A stretch of 64,000 bases of DNA from Mycolicibacterium komossense (lineage in GTDB: Bacteria > Actinomycetota > Actinomycetes > Mycobacteriales > Mycobacteriaceae). The stretch is taken from positions 97,098 through 161,097 of the forward strand of contig NZ_JACKTY010000041.1 of the NCBI RefSeq assembly GCF_025822605.1, given 5' to 3'. Numbering within the stretch: position 1 is the stretch's first letter; the number at the start of each line of letters is the position of its first letter. Made by a program: the position numbers and the translations under genes. The notes under the pieces are model-generated. The model was not told the DNA's origin. It saw only the letters and a list, made by a program, of their open reading frames with translations, and did not search any database. Of this stretch, positions 10,100 to 18,566 are shown piece by piece.

Positions 10100-12451
10100 T
10101 CACTTGCCGAACCCGGCGTTGCGCAGCGCCTCGGCCATCGACCCGCTGGGCGGTGTGGACGCCCGCGCGGGCTTGTTCTGCCCGGCAGGCTTGCCGCGGT
10201 TGGGGTTTGGCCGCTTACCCTGGTCCGGTCCGCCGGCCGGGCGCTTGGCCGGGCCGCCACCCTTGGCCTCGTCCTTGAGCCGCAGACTCAGTCCGATCCG
10301 CTGCCGGTCCACATCGACATCGATGACCTTGACGCGTACCACCTGGCCCGACTTGACGACCGTGTGCGGGTCGGAGACGAAATGATCGGCCATCGCCGAG
10401 ACGTGCACCAACCCGTCCTGATGCACTCCGACGTCGACGAACGCCCCGAACGCGGCGACGTTGGTGACGACACCTTCGAGCACCATGCCCGGTTTCAGAT
10501 CGCCGACCTTCTCCACCCCGGCCGCGAACGTGGCCGTGGTGAACGCGGGCCGTGGATCACGCCCGGGCTTCTCCAGTTCGGCGAGGATGTCGGTGATCGT
10601 CGGGATGCCGAACCGGTCGTCCGCGAATTCGGCCGGGCGCAGTGACCGCAGCGACCGCTCATTGCCGATCAGCTCGGCGAGCGTCACCCCCGAGCGGTCC
10701 AGGATCTTGCGGACCACCGGATATGCCTCGGGGTGCACCCCCGACGAGTCCAGCGGGTCTTCGCCGCCGTTGATCCGCAGGAACCCCGCACATTGTTCGA
10801 ACGCTTTCGGGCCGAGCCGGGGCACCTTGAGCAGGGCCTGGCGGTTGCGGAACGGGCCCGTCGATTCGCGGTGCGCCACGATGGCCTCGGCCAGCGAATC
10901 GGTGACCCCGGACACCCGCGCCAGCAGCGGCACCGACGCCGTGTTCAGGTCGACACCGACCGCGTTCACGGCATCTTCGACGACGGCGTTGAGGCTCCGC
11001 GCCAGCGTCCCCGGCGTCACATCGTGCTGGTACTGACCGACGCCGATCGACTTCGGTTCGATCTTGACCAGTTCGGCCAGTGGGTCCTGCAGGCGCCGCG
11101 CGATCGAGACGGCCCCACGCAGCGTCACGTCGAGGTCGGGCAACTCGTGGGCGGCATACTCCGAGGCCGAATAGACCGAGGCGCCGGCTTCGCTGACCAT
11201 CGCCTTCACCGGAGCGTCCGCGCCGGCGGCCTTGATATCGCTGATCAGCTCTGCGGCCAACGCATCGGTCTCCCGGGACGCAGTGCCGTTGCCGATGGCG
11301 ATCAGCTGCACGCCGTGGCGCGCGACGAGCGCTCCGAGCGTCGCCTTGGCCTCATTCCATTTCTGCTGGGGCTGATGCGGGAAGATTGCACAGGTGTCGA
11401 CGACCTTGCCCGTGTCGTCGACGACGGCGACCTTCACCCCGGTCCGGAACCCGGGGTCCAGACCAAGGGTGGTCCTGGTGCCGGCGGGCGCGGCCAGCAG
11501 CAGGTCTTTGAGGTTCCTGGCGAACACCGCAACGGCATCGAGTTCGGCGCGCTGGCGCAGCCGGACCCTGGCGTCGACGGACGCAGTACTCATCAGCCGC
11601 ACGCGCCAGGCCAACCGCACCGTGGTCGCCAGCCACGCGGTGGCCGGAGCCTTGGCACCGAGGTTGATGCCGAGGGTCTGCGCGACCATCGCCTGATAGG
11701 GCTCGTCCTCGCCGCCGTCCATCGTCAGGGCCAGGATCTGCTCTTTCTCACCGCGCATCACCGCAAGCACGCGATGCGACGGCATGGTCTCCAGCGGCTC
11801 GGAGAAGTCGAAGTAGTCGCGGAATTTCTGCCCGGCCGGGCTCTTGGCCACCTCGTCGGATATCGGGGCGGTGCGAACGGCGCCTTCGGACCAGAACTTG
11901 GCCCGCACGGCGCCGACCAGCTCGGCGTCTTCACCCGCGCGCTCGATGATGATGTGCCGGGCTCCGTCGAGCGCAGCCGCTGCGTCCGCCACCTCTTCGT
12001 TGAGGAAGTCGCCGGCGGCCGCCTCGGGCACGAGCGTCGGGTCGGCCAGCAGCCGGTCTGCCAGTGGCTCCAGGCCGGCTTCCCGAGCTATCTGTGCCTT
12101 GGTCCGCCGCTTGGGCTTGTACGGCAGGTAGATGTCCTCGACCCGCGACTTGGTGTCGGCGGTCAGCAGCGCGGTCCGCAGCTCGTCGGTGAGTTTGCCC
12201 TGCTCCTCGATGGACGCCAACACCGCCTCACGCCGCTGGTCGAGTTCACGCAGGTAACCCAGCCGTTCCTCCAGCATGCGCAGCTGACCGTCGTCGAGGC
12301 TGCCCGTGACTTCCTTACGGTAGCGGGCGATGAATGGCACGGTGGAGCCCTCGTCGAGCAACCGCACGGCGGCGGCCACCCGGGCCTCGTCCACAGCGAG
12401 TTCCCCAGCGAGACGGGCATTTACGGATTTCACGGTCGGGCTCGGAGTCAC
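10100..12451 (-). CDS. tex: Tex-family RNA-binding transcription accessory protein
   Basis: 783 residues, full length for Tex. Order: N-terminal helical HTH-like region (VPFIARYRKEVTG near residue 40 is a family hallmark), a YqgF/RNase H-like domain (LGLDPGFRTGVKVAVVDD, about 330), helix-hairpin-helix repeats (LARVSGVTDSLAEAIVAHR, about 510-560), and an S1 domain (LEGVVTNVAAFGAFVDVG, about 645-715). The tail is basic and Gly/Pro/Lys-rich. Tex is a conserved cytoplasmic nucleic-acid-binding factor implicated in transcription and RNA metabolism. It is divergent from the small secreted LAS-like protein gene. Identification is firm. Confidence 0.95.
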   Translation of the reverse strand: MTPSPTVKSVNARLAGELAVDEARVAAAVRLLDEGSTVPFIARYRKEVTGSLDDGQLRMLEERLGYLRELDQRREAVLASIEEQGKLTDELRTALLTADTKSRVEDIYLPYKPKRRTKAQIAREAGLEPLADRLLADPTLVPEAAAGDFLNEEVADAAAALDGARHIIIERAGEDAELVGAVRAKFWSEGAVRTAPISDEVAKSPAGQKFRDYFDFSEPLETMPSHRVLAVMRGEKEQILALTMDGGEDEPYQAMVAQTLGINLGAKAPATAWLATTVRLAWRVRLMSTASVDARVRLRQRAELDAVAVFARNLKDLLLAAPAGTRTTLGLDPGFRTGVKVAVVDDTGKVVDTCAIFPHQPQQKWNEAKATLGALVARHGVQLIAIGNGTASRETDALAAELISDIKAAGADAPVKAMVSEAGASVYSASEYAAHELPDLDVTLRGAVSIARRLQDPLAELVKIEPKSIGVGQYQHDVTPGTLARSLNAVVEDAVNAVGVDLNTASVPLLARVSGVTDSLAEAIVAHRESTGPFRNRQALLKVPRLGPKAFEQCAGFLRINGGEDPLDSSGVHPEAYPVVRKILDRSGVTLAELIGNERSLRSLRPAEFADDRFGIPTITDILAELEKPGRDPRPAFTTATFAAGVEKVGDLKPGMVLEGVVTNVAAFGAFVDVGVHQDGLVHVSAMADHFVSDPHTVVKSGQVVRVKVIDVDVDRQRIGLSLRLKDEAKGGGPAKRPAGGPDQGKRPNPNRGKPAGQNKPARASTPPSGSMAEALRNAGFGK

Positions 12452-12566
12452 GCGACGACCCTACCCAACGGGCCCGACAGACCCGTGTGAGCGCAGCTGG
12501 TGTGTCGCCTGCGGCCGATGTCGTCGGCGACGAAGATTGCCAGACATTTGATAATCAGCCGGTAAC

Positions 12567-13229
12567 ATGCCCGGGGTGGGACGGCATCGGTTAGCCAGAC
12601 CCCGGCCTCGGCACCGCACGGCGACCGCCCTGGCTGTGCTCGTCGTCCCCGCCACCGCATTCCTGACTGCCGGTGCGACCACTGTCGCTCCGGTCAAGCC
12701 GATCACCACCGTGTGCTGCCCGGAGATCGTGATGGCCGCCCCGCTGAATCCGGCCGACTCCGCGGCGCGCCACGCCTTCGCGTCGTCGCTGGTCCACACC
12801 GAGGCCGCCAGCCGCGCGCAGCGTCGGGCCTTATCCGTCGGCGTCGCCTCGGAGCGGGGCCTACAGGTCAAGACGATTCTCGCGGCCCGTGCTGTCAGCG
12901 CGGTGTTCCCCGAGATCCACGAGATCGGCGGGGTTCGGCCCGACTACCTGAAGTGGCATCCCACCGGCCTGGCGATCGACGTGATGATCCCCGACTACAA
13001 CTCGTCCGAAGGCAAAGCGCTCGGGGATCTCATCGCGCGCTATGCCCTGGCCAACGCCGACCGGTTCGGGCTCAACCACGTCATCTGGCGGCAGGTCTAC
13101 TACCCGCGCGACGGATCTGCGCACCTGATGTCCGACTTGGGCGACGACAACGCCAACCATTACACCCACGTGCATATCGCCACCGACGGCGGCGGCTACC
13201 CGACCGGCCAGGAACTCTACTTCGGCTGA
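12567..13229 (+). CDS. Secreted LAS-peptidase-like protein (paralogue 1)
   Basis: 220 residues with an N-terminal export signal (basic to residue 18, then a hydrophobic core). The conserved domain runs from GLQVKTI (about 99) to the end. Key residues: KWHPTGLAIDVMIP has His131 and Asp138 in the H-x2-G-x-A-x-D pattern of D-Ala-D-Ala carboxypeptidase-type (LAS) zinc peptidases, and NHYTHVHIA supplies His201/His203 as the H-x-H element. The match suggests a zinc site and possible action on peptidoglycan, but a canonical catalytic Glu is not obvious. A clear paralogue is at 24.1 kb. It corresponds to the actinobacterial 'ARB_07466-like C-terminal' domain family. Activity is unproven. Confidence 0.82.
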   Translation: MPGVGRHRLARPRPRHRTATALAVLVVPATAFLTAGATTVAPVKPITTVCCPEIVMAAPLNPADSAARHAFASSLVHTEAASRAQRRALSVGVASERGLQVKTILAARAVSAVFPEIHEIGGVRPDYLKWHPTGLAIDVMIPDYNSSEGKALGDLIARYALANADRFGLNHVIWRQVYYPRDGSAHLMSDLGDDNANHYTHVHIATDGGGYPTGQELYFG

Positions 13230-13234
13230 GCCCG

Positions 13235-14365
13235 CTATCGGTGCCCGTCGACGGTAAAGGCCTGCTCGGCGAACTTCGCCTGACCGGTCGTCACGAGGTC
13301 GGCGAGCATCTCCCCCCACACCGGTGCGAACTTGTACCCGTTACCACTGAGCGCGGTGGCGACCACGATCGCCCCGTCGGCGATGGTGTCGATGATCGGC
13401 ATCTTGTTAGCCGTGAACGATTCCCCGTGCACCGACCACCGCGACGCAGCGGGAATGAGGTCAGGCACCATCTTCTGGATCTGCTCGCCGGCCCAGACCA
13501 ACTGGTCGCGGGTCAGGGTGGTGCTCTTGTCGTCCCAGTCGTCGACCATCGGGTGGTCCATGTTCGGCACCGCCTTGACGCTGTACCCGTCCAGGGTCGG
13601 GATGCCGAACGCGTGCACACCGTGCAGGTCACGCATGAAGCCGGGGAACCGATCCGGGGTGAACATGTCGATGTGACGCGGCATGAACCAGATGAGGTTG
13701 TAGGTGACCACCTTCACCAGGTCGGCCAGTTCCGGCAACAGGCGGGTAGTGAACGGACCTGCACCTACCACGACCCGCTGCGCCAGCACGTCGCCGTCGG
13801 CAGTCACGATTCGCACTCCGTCGTTGCCCGGTTCGATCGCCGATACCACTGTCTCGTAGCGGACTTCGGCACCATGGGCGACAGCCTGGTCGGTGGCCGC
13901 AAAGACGCCCAACTCCGAGCGCATTGCCCCACCGAGGGTGTCCAGCACACCGACGTCCCCGGCCTCGACGTAGAACTGCGGGTAGCGTTTGCGCATCTGC
14001 GCCGGGTCGAGGATCTCGTGCGGTAGATCGAACTGCTTGATCGAGCGCAGCGTCGACTGCAAATCGGGATGGTCCTCCGGCGCCAGATGCAGGGCACCGA
14101 CCGGCAGCAGGATGTCCTGCCCATAGGCCGCGCCGAGTTCCTGCCACAGTTCCCGGGAACGCAGCAATGCCGGGGTGAACACCTGCCCTTCCTTGGCGGC
14201 GACGCGGAACAGCCGTGATTCACCGGCGTAGGCACCGTTGGTGTGCACCCGGCCGAACTGCTCGATACCGAGCACGTCGACTCCGCGTTTGGCCAACTGC
14301 CACAACGCCATTGAGCCCATGGAGCCGAGGCCGACGACAACTACATCTTTTTTGAGGGCAGTCAT
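13235..14365 (-). CDS. FAD-dependent amine oxidase (SolA/sarcosine-oxidase-like)
   Basis: 376 residues, the length of monomeric sarcosine oxidase and N-methyltryptophan oxidase. The FAD-binding start is VVVVGLGSMGSMALWQLAKRGVDVLGIEQF, and the C-terminal flavin contact is the GNGYKF region. In the family a Cys in the K-x-C-x-Y-T-N region near 315 holds the flavin covalently. The equivalent stretch here (VHGESFTANKMPIID) has no Cys, so FAD is probably non-covalent. The start overlaps the upstream OCD-like gene by ATGA. The pairing with that gene is the arrangement annotated as 'tyramine oxidase' A and B in actinobacteria. The substrate is likely a primary or methylated amine. Confidence 0.85.
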   Translation of the reverse strand: MTALKKDVVVVGLGSMGSMALWQLAKRGVDVLGIEQFGRVHTNGAYAGESRLFRVAAKEGQVFTPALLRSRELWQELGAAYGQDILLPVGALHLAPEDHPDLQSTLRSIKQFDLPHEILDPAQMRKRYPQFYVEAGDVGVLDTLGGAMRSELGVFAATDQAVAHGAEVRYETVVSAIEPGNDGVRIVTADGDVLAQRVVVGAGPFTTRLLPELADLVKVVTYNLIWFMPRHIDMFTPDRFPGFMRDLHGVHAFGIPTLDGYSVKAVPNMDHPMVDDWDDKSTTLTRDQLVWAGEQIQKMVPDLIPAASRWSVHGESFTANKMPIIDTIADGAIVVATALSGNGYKFAPVWGEMLADLVTTGQAKFAEQAFTVDGHR

Positions 14366-15516
14366 GCCAGCGCCGGCCTTTCCCAGAGGTTGAGGGTGGT
14401 ACCGATGCCGTTGGCAACGGCGTTGCGGTACAGGATGGTTCCCCAGGCGACGTCTTCGACGGGCATCCCGCCGATCGAGAGCAGGATGATCTCGTCCTGG
14501 CCGCGGCGGCCCTGCGCTGTTCCGGAGACGACCGCCCCGAGATCGATCAGGTCCTCCTTGGCCATCCGGCCGTCGTGGATCATGTCGACGAACTTGCTGC
14601 CCAGCAGTGACACGTGGTTGTGGGTCGGATAGGCGTGTTCGGCCGCCCAGGCTTCGTACATCCGGGTGTTGTCGGCGACCTTGCGGACGTCGGGCGCTTC
14701 GAGCCCCTCGTCGATATTGCAGATCGACGGCATGCTCACGTAGGCACCGGGTTTAACCCACTCGCGGTGCAGCGTCGGATACGTCGCGGGGTTACCGCCG
14801 GCACCGGTGGTGCAGAACGTGACGATATCGCTGTCACGGACGGCTTCCTCGATAGTGTCGACCTCGGTGACACTGGTGATCTGCGGGCATTCCTGCGCCA
14901 CCCAGGCGGTGAACGTCTCGATGCTTGCGCGATCGCGACCCTTGAACTTCACCGTGTCGATCTTCGGGCAGGCGGTCACGAACGCCGCCAGCGAACTGCG
15001 GCCGATCACACCGGGCCCGACGATGCCGACCGTGGACGAATCCGGTTGCGCCAGATAGCGTGCACCCACTCCGGGCACGGCGCCCGTCCGGTAGGCCGAA
15101 AGCAGGTTCGCCGACATCAGCGCCAGCGGCGCACCGGTATCGGTGTCGTTGAGCATGAACGTGAGAATCGAACGGGGCAAACCCTTTTCCTGGTTGTCCA
15201 GGTTCGAGCCATACCACTTCACACCCGTGGTGCCGAAATCCCCACCGAGATAGGCGGGCATGGCCATGAACCGCCGGTCGGCAGTGTTCTTCGGCATCGC
15301 CGAAAACGGCGACTCGTTGGGAAAATTGATCAGGGCGCCATGCGAGTCCTGGTTGGGCCCGGCCATCCGGTAGTCACCGCTGTGCAGGAGCTTGAACGTC
15401 TCCTCCATCGCGTCGACGCAGGCGGCCATATCGGTGACGCCTGCGGCGATCATGTCGGGCTCGGACAGGTAGAGAAAGTCAATTGCGGTGTCAGACAAGG
15501 AAGTATCTTTCTGCAA
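14362..15516 (-). CDS. OCD/mu-crystallin family protein, tyramine oxidase subunit B-like
   Basis: 384 residues. The ornithine cyclodeaminase/mu-crystallin fold is shown by KWYGSNLDNQEKGLPRS, by LMSANLLSAYRTGAVPGVGARYLA, and by the Rossmann segment VGIVGPGVIGRSSLAAF (about 160-176). The family uses NAD(P) for cyclodeamination or imine reduction. It overlaps the downstream FAD oxidase by ATGA and is divergent from a TetR-type regulator. In this two-gene operon it may act on the imine made by the oxidase, or form a complex with it; inference only. The true substrate is unknown. Confidence 0.85.
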   Translation of the reverse strand: MQKDTSLSDTAIDFLYLSEPDMIAAGVTDMAACVDAMEETFKLLHSGDYRMAGPNQDSHGALINFPNESPFSAMPKNTADRRFMAMPAYLGGDFGTTGVKWYGSNLDNQEKGLPRSILTFMLNDTDTGAPLALMSANLLSAYRTGAVPGVGARYLAQPDSSTVGIVGPGVIGRSSLAAFVTACPKIDTVKFKGRDRASIETFTAWVAQECPQITSVTEVDTIEEAVRDSDIVTFCTTGAGGNPATYPTLHREWVKPGAYVSMPSICNIDEGLEAPDVRKVADNTRMYEAWAAEHAYPTHNHVSLLGSKFVDMIHDGRMAKEDLIDLGAVVSGTAQGRRGQDEIILLSIGGMPVEDVAWGTILYRNAVANGIGTTLNLWERPALA

Positions 15517-15543
15517 GGCGCATTATGACGAACGCGGCCAACA

Positions 15544-15575
15544 TTACGTCTGTAAAGTTTCGGCCTTACGTTTGT
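15544..15575. promoter_or_regulatory. Direct repeats TTACGTYTGT, candidate TetR operator
   Basis: TTACGTCTGT (15544-15553) and TTACGTTTGT (15566-15575) are spaced exactly 22 bases, two helical turns. The first also forms a TTAC-N4-GTAA dyad. They sit between the divergent OCD-like and TetR genes, close to the OCD start, where a TetR repressor would act on both promoters. Confidence 0.5.
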
Positions 15576-15647
15576 CATGTTTCCAGAACCATCGCCTATG
15601 TTCAGAGCAAGTTAACGCGGACGCTGGGAGGGGGCTGGAGACCAGTG

Positions 15648-16238
15648 GTGCACTCAGACGCCGAACGTCCGGGTTATGGCCGCGGACGCGACGCGCTGAT
15701 CGACGCGACCATCCGTGTCGTCGCCGCCCAGGGTGTCCGCGGTCTGACCTACCGCGCCGTCGCCACCGAGGCCGGGGTCACCCACGGCACGGTGCAGCAC
15801 CACTTCGCCAACCTCGACGAGTTGCTCGAGGCGGCACTGGAGAAGTGCATCCAGGTCAGCCTCGCCGGGTCCTCGCAGCCCCCCGAGAGCGGGCGCATCG
15901 ACGATTACGTCGCCACTCTGGGCGAATCGGTGCGCTCGACACTCGACGAGCAGGTGTTCCAATTCGAATTGGTCCTCGAGTCCCGCCGTCGCCCCGAACT
16001 GCGTCCGCACATCGACCGCTACTACGAGAACTACCGTGCGGTGACGCAGGCATCACTGCAGCGGATGGGCCTGCCCCACGACATCCACACCGTCGACATC
16101 ATCTTCTCCGCCCTTGATGGCCTGGTCTTTCGCGCCGTGACCCTGGGCGGTAGCGATCTGACCAATCTCGACGGCCAACTCGACCGGTTCCGCGAGATGC
16201 TGCACGACCTGCACAGAGCCGGTGACGACAGGCTCTGA
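15648..16238 (+). CDS. TetR-family regulator
   Basis: 196 residues from GTG 15648, chosen because a GGAG at 15637-15640 is seven bases away; upstream in-frame codons would add an improbable extension through the intergenic operator. The HTH is at about residues 12-56 (ALIDATIRVVAAQGVRGLTYRAVATEAGVTHGTVQHHFANLDEL). The C-terminal part is a helical ligand-binding domain typical of TetR. It is divergent from the amine-oxidase-like operon and probably controls it, with an amine or its product as ligand (inference). Confidence 0.85.
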   Translation: MHSDAERPGYGRGRDALIDATIRVVAAQGVRGLTYRAVATEAGVTHGTVQHHFANLDELLEAALEKCIQVSLAGSSQPPESGRIDDYVATLGESVRSTLDEQVFQFELVLESRRRPELRPHIDRYYENYRAVTQASLQRMGLPHDIHTVDIIFSALDGLVFRAVTLGGSDLTNLDGQLDRFREMLHDLHRAGDDRL

Positions 16239-16247
16239 TTGTCAGGT

Positions 16248-17009
16248 TTACCGGTCCGGCTCGGTGTGTCGGGGCGCCTCGGCGGGGATCGCATCCATCG
16301 ACTCCGCACCGACCGCAGCCGGAGTCGGCCCTGACCGCAGCACCGCCGGGCGCAACCGCTCGGGCAGGGCGCGCAGGATCGCGGCGAAGGCCGCGACGAT
16401 CGCGAGTGCGATGGCCGCGATGACGATGATCGGTACGGCCGGGAAGAAGCTCTCCAGCAGCATGTAAGCGCCGAAGAGCAGGAACAGGGCGGCGGCGATG
16501 ATCTGGATCAGCCGCTCCGGCAGGTGTTTGCCCGCCACCGCTCCGACCACGATGGCCAACCCGTCGGCAACCACCATGCCGATGGTGGATCCGATCCACA
16601 CGCCCACCCAGTCATGGTCGGCGGCGAGGGTGATGGTCGCCAGCATGGTCTTGTCGCCGAGTTCGGCGAGTAGGAACGCGGAGAACACGACGAAGAAGGC
16701 GGGCGCGGTGGCCTTCTCTGTACGGCTGGCTTCCTCGTCAGAAAGCGAGTCGCCACGCAGCGTCCACAGCCCGAAGAAGACGAACATGGCGCCGGCGAGG
16801 ATCCCGAGCAGATGGGTCGGCAGGGCAGCACCGAGGTAATGACCGATCGCCACCGAGAGCACATGCACCGCGGTGGTGGCGGCCGTGATTGCGAGAAGCA
16901 CCACCCACCAGCGGTAGCGCAGCGCGAACATCATCGCCACGAGCTGGGTCTTGTCGCCCATTTCGGCGATAAAGATGACGGCGAAGCTCAGCAGTAAGGC
17001 GGAAAGCAC
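16248..17009 (-). CDS. Gdt1/TMEM165 (UPF0016) family Mn2+/Ca2+ transporter
   Basis: 253 residues from GTG 17009, which has GGGAG eight bases upstream. Two copies of the family signature E-x-G-D-K-T are present, Glu16 to Thr21 and Glu116 to Thr121, each in a hydrophobic segment, with six to seven membrane segments overall. This is the hallmark of the UPF0016 cation exporters (Gdt1, TMEM165, bacterial MneA-type), which move Mn2+ or Ca2+. The leader contains a yybP-ykoY riboswitch, so Mn2+ export induced by high Mn2+ is the natural reading. The tail is Pro/Ala-rich and variable. Confidence 0.9.
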   Translation of the reverse strand: MLSALLLSFAVIFIAEMGDKTQLVAMMFALRYRWWVVLLAITAATTAVHVLSVAIGHYLGAALPTHLLGILAGAMFVFFGLWTLRGDSLSDEEASRTEKATAPAFFVVFSAFLLAELGDKTMLATITLAADHDWVGVWIGSTIGMVVADGLAIVVGAVAGKHLPERLIQIIAAALFLLFGAYMLLESFFPAVPIIVIAAIALAIVAAFAAILRALPERLRPAVLRSGPTPAAVGAESMDAIPAEAPRHTEPDR

Positions 17010-17054
17010 CCAACACTCCCTGGTCGTTGGCTGCTGCAGGAGGCCTGGAAACGC

Positions 17055-17190
17055 CTCCGGCCAGCAACCACAATGGTTGTACGGCCGAAGGTCTCGCCCA
17101 CCGGCTGGTGAACCGGTCCGCACAACCGGGCCATCCGACTCTCGTCGGTGGCCAGTATGTCGATTGTCCGATTGGGGGCTACTCCCCTTC
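17055..17190 (-). promoter_or_regulatory. yybP-ykoY manganese riboswitch
   Basis: On the minus strand the leader has GGGGAGTAGCC (about 17187-17177), then ATACTGGCC in a stem, then, after a variable stem, GGTGGGCGAGACCTTCGGCC (around 17100-17080). These conserved loops are the ones that form the Mn2+ site in yybP-ykoY RNAs. The 3' end runs into a GC-rich hairpin (CCGGAGGC...GCCTGG, about 17065-17041) shortly before the ribosome site of the transporter gene. The family senses Mn2+ and commonly controls UPF0016 and P-type Mn exporters, which is exactly the gene that follows. Boundaries are approximate. Confidence 0.85.
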
Positions 17191-17200
17191 GCTGGCATGA

Positions 17201-17230
17201 ACTTTACGCACAGCCTCCTGGGACACGCAA
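17201..17230 (-). promoter_or_regulatory. Candidate promoter for riboswitch-transporter transcript
   Basis: On the minus strand TTGCGT (17230-17225) and TAAAGT (17206-17201) are 18 bases apart, a plausible housekeeping -35/-10 pair. Transcription would begin near 17194, directly before the riboswitch GGGGAG. It is a sequence match only. Confidence 0.45.
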
Positions 17231-17355
17231 CTCAGTATCATCGAATTACCTATGGCCACAATAACTTTGGGGACTGTCCAAAAACATTCAGGGTGCCCGA
17301 ATAATTGTGCGTGGGTTGCTGAATTCCTGGCTGCCGACCGCCGCGGTAGAGCAGA

Positions 17356-18012
17356 ATGCCGGTCATGGATCACTGGGACTTTCTGAGCTCGACGCGAGAC
17401 GGATATGACCGCACCGCCGCCGCGTATGCCGACCGGTTCCATCACCATCTCGACGACAAGCCGGTCGATCTGGCGATGCTGGATGCGTTCGCCGGCCTCG
17501 TCGTGAGGACGCCGAACATCCGCGTCGCCGATGTGGGATGCGGCACCGGCGCGACAACCGGGCGGTTCGCCCGCCTGGGCATCGACGCCTTCGGAATTGA
17601 TCTGTCTGCCAACATGATCGCGCAAGCACGGCGACTGAATCCCGGCCTGGAGTTCCAGGTCGGATCGATGACGGATCTGCACATCGCGGACGGCAGCCTC
17701 GGTGGGGTGTGCGCCTGGTATTCGATCATCCACATTCCGGACGAGCTTCTGCCGGGTGTTCTCGCCGAGTTCCATCGTGTGCTGGCGCCCGGCGGTGTGG
17801 TGCTGTTGGCATTCCAGGTGGGTTCCGAACCGTTGGTCCTCACCAGCGCCTTCGGCCACGACGTGCACGTGACCTACCGGCGCCGCCAGGCCGACCTGGT
17901 CGAAGCGCTTCTGGTGAAGGCCGGGTTCCGCATGTGTGCCCACACGGTGCGGCAATCCGACGGCGACGGGGAATCCACTCCGCAGGCCTATCTGATCGCC
18001 CGCAAGGCGTAG
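17356..18012 (+). CDS. Class I SAM-dependent methyltransferase
   Basis: 218 residues. The SAM-binding motif I is VADVGCGTGATTGRF (about residue 57), motif II is FGIDLSANMIAQAR, and the later motif is VLAPGGVVLLAFQV. The fold is the UbiE/COQ5-like small methyltransferase (methyltransferase type 11/25). No acceptor can be assigned. ATG 17365 is an alternative start. Divergent from the riboswitch-controlled transporter; the next gene is 29 bases downstream on the same strand. Confidence 0.85.
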   Translation: MPVMDHWDFLSSTRDGYDRTAAAYADRFHHHLDDKPVDLAMLDAFAGLVVRTPNIRVADVGCGTGATTGRFARLGIDAFGIDLSANMIAQARRLNPGLEFQVGSMTDLHIADGSLGGVCAWYSIIHIPDELLPGVLAEFHRVLAPGGVVLLAFQVGSEPLVLTSAFGHDVHVTYRRRQADLVEALLVKAGFRMCAHTVRQSDGDGESTPQAYLIARKA

Positions 18013-18041
18013 CACGCGCCCCGAACTGGTAGGAAAGACCG

Positions 18042-18566
18042 ATGTCAGACGCAGATGCCGAACAGATCAGCTCAGTCCGAGGCAATTGGGCCAAAGAGCA
18101 CCTGCAGATCTACCTCAGCTCGGGTGGCACCCGGGGCCACATCGTGGACATCAGCTCGGTCGGTGGCCATGCGGTGACGACCCACTGCCTGATCAGGTGC
18201 GTCGGCCGCAAGTCCGGCCAGGTCCACATCAAGCCCTTGATCTACGGCATCGTCGGCGGGGAGATCGTGATCGTCGCGTCCAAGGGCGGCGCCGACACCC
18301 ACCCGCAGTGGTACCTGAACATCCGCGACAGCGAGACGATCGACGTGCAGATCGCCACGCAGGCGTTCGAGGCCACCTGGCGTGAGCCAGAGTACGAGGA
18401 GCGGCATCAGGTGTGGTCATACATGACACATCTGTTCCCGCCCTACCTCGGCTATCAGACATCGACGACGCGGCACATCCCGGTCGTCATGCTCAAGGCG
18501 ATCCGCCCGATCGAGGTGTTTACCGCGGACGCGGACGCCCGCGAATCCCCCAGCGCGCCAGCTTGA
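18042..18566 (+). CDS. F420-dependent nitroreductase/quinone reductase (DDN family)
   Basis: 174 residues. The pattern VGRKSGQVHIKPLIYGIVGGEIVIVASKGGADTHPQWYLNIRDSE is diagnostic of the deazaflavin (F420)-dependent nitroreductase family (DDN of M. tuberculosis): R-x-S-G, the YG..G strand and the G-G-x-x-x-P-x-W-Y-x-N loop that binds F420. These enzymes reduce quinones and some xenobiotics with F420H2. The last 47 bases overlap the convergent glycosyltransferase gene. Confidence 0.88.
   Translation: MSDADAEQISSVRGNWAKEHLQIYLSSGGTRGHIVDISSVGGHAVTTHCLIRCVGRKSGQVHIKPLIYGIVGGEIVIVASKGGADTHPQWYLNIRDSETIDVQIATQAFEATWREPEYEERHQVWSYMTHLFPPYLGYQTSTTRHIPVVMLKAIRPIEVFTADADARESPSAPA

Noticed and set aside
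10733..12490. A 585-codon plus-strand frame opposite tex
   Set aside because: Composition typical of an antisense frame (Arg, Gly, His, Asp) and fully covered by the confident tex gene.
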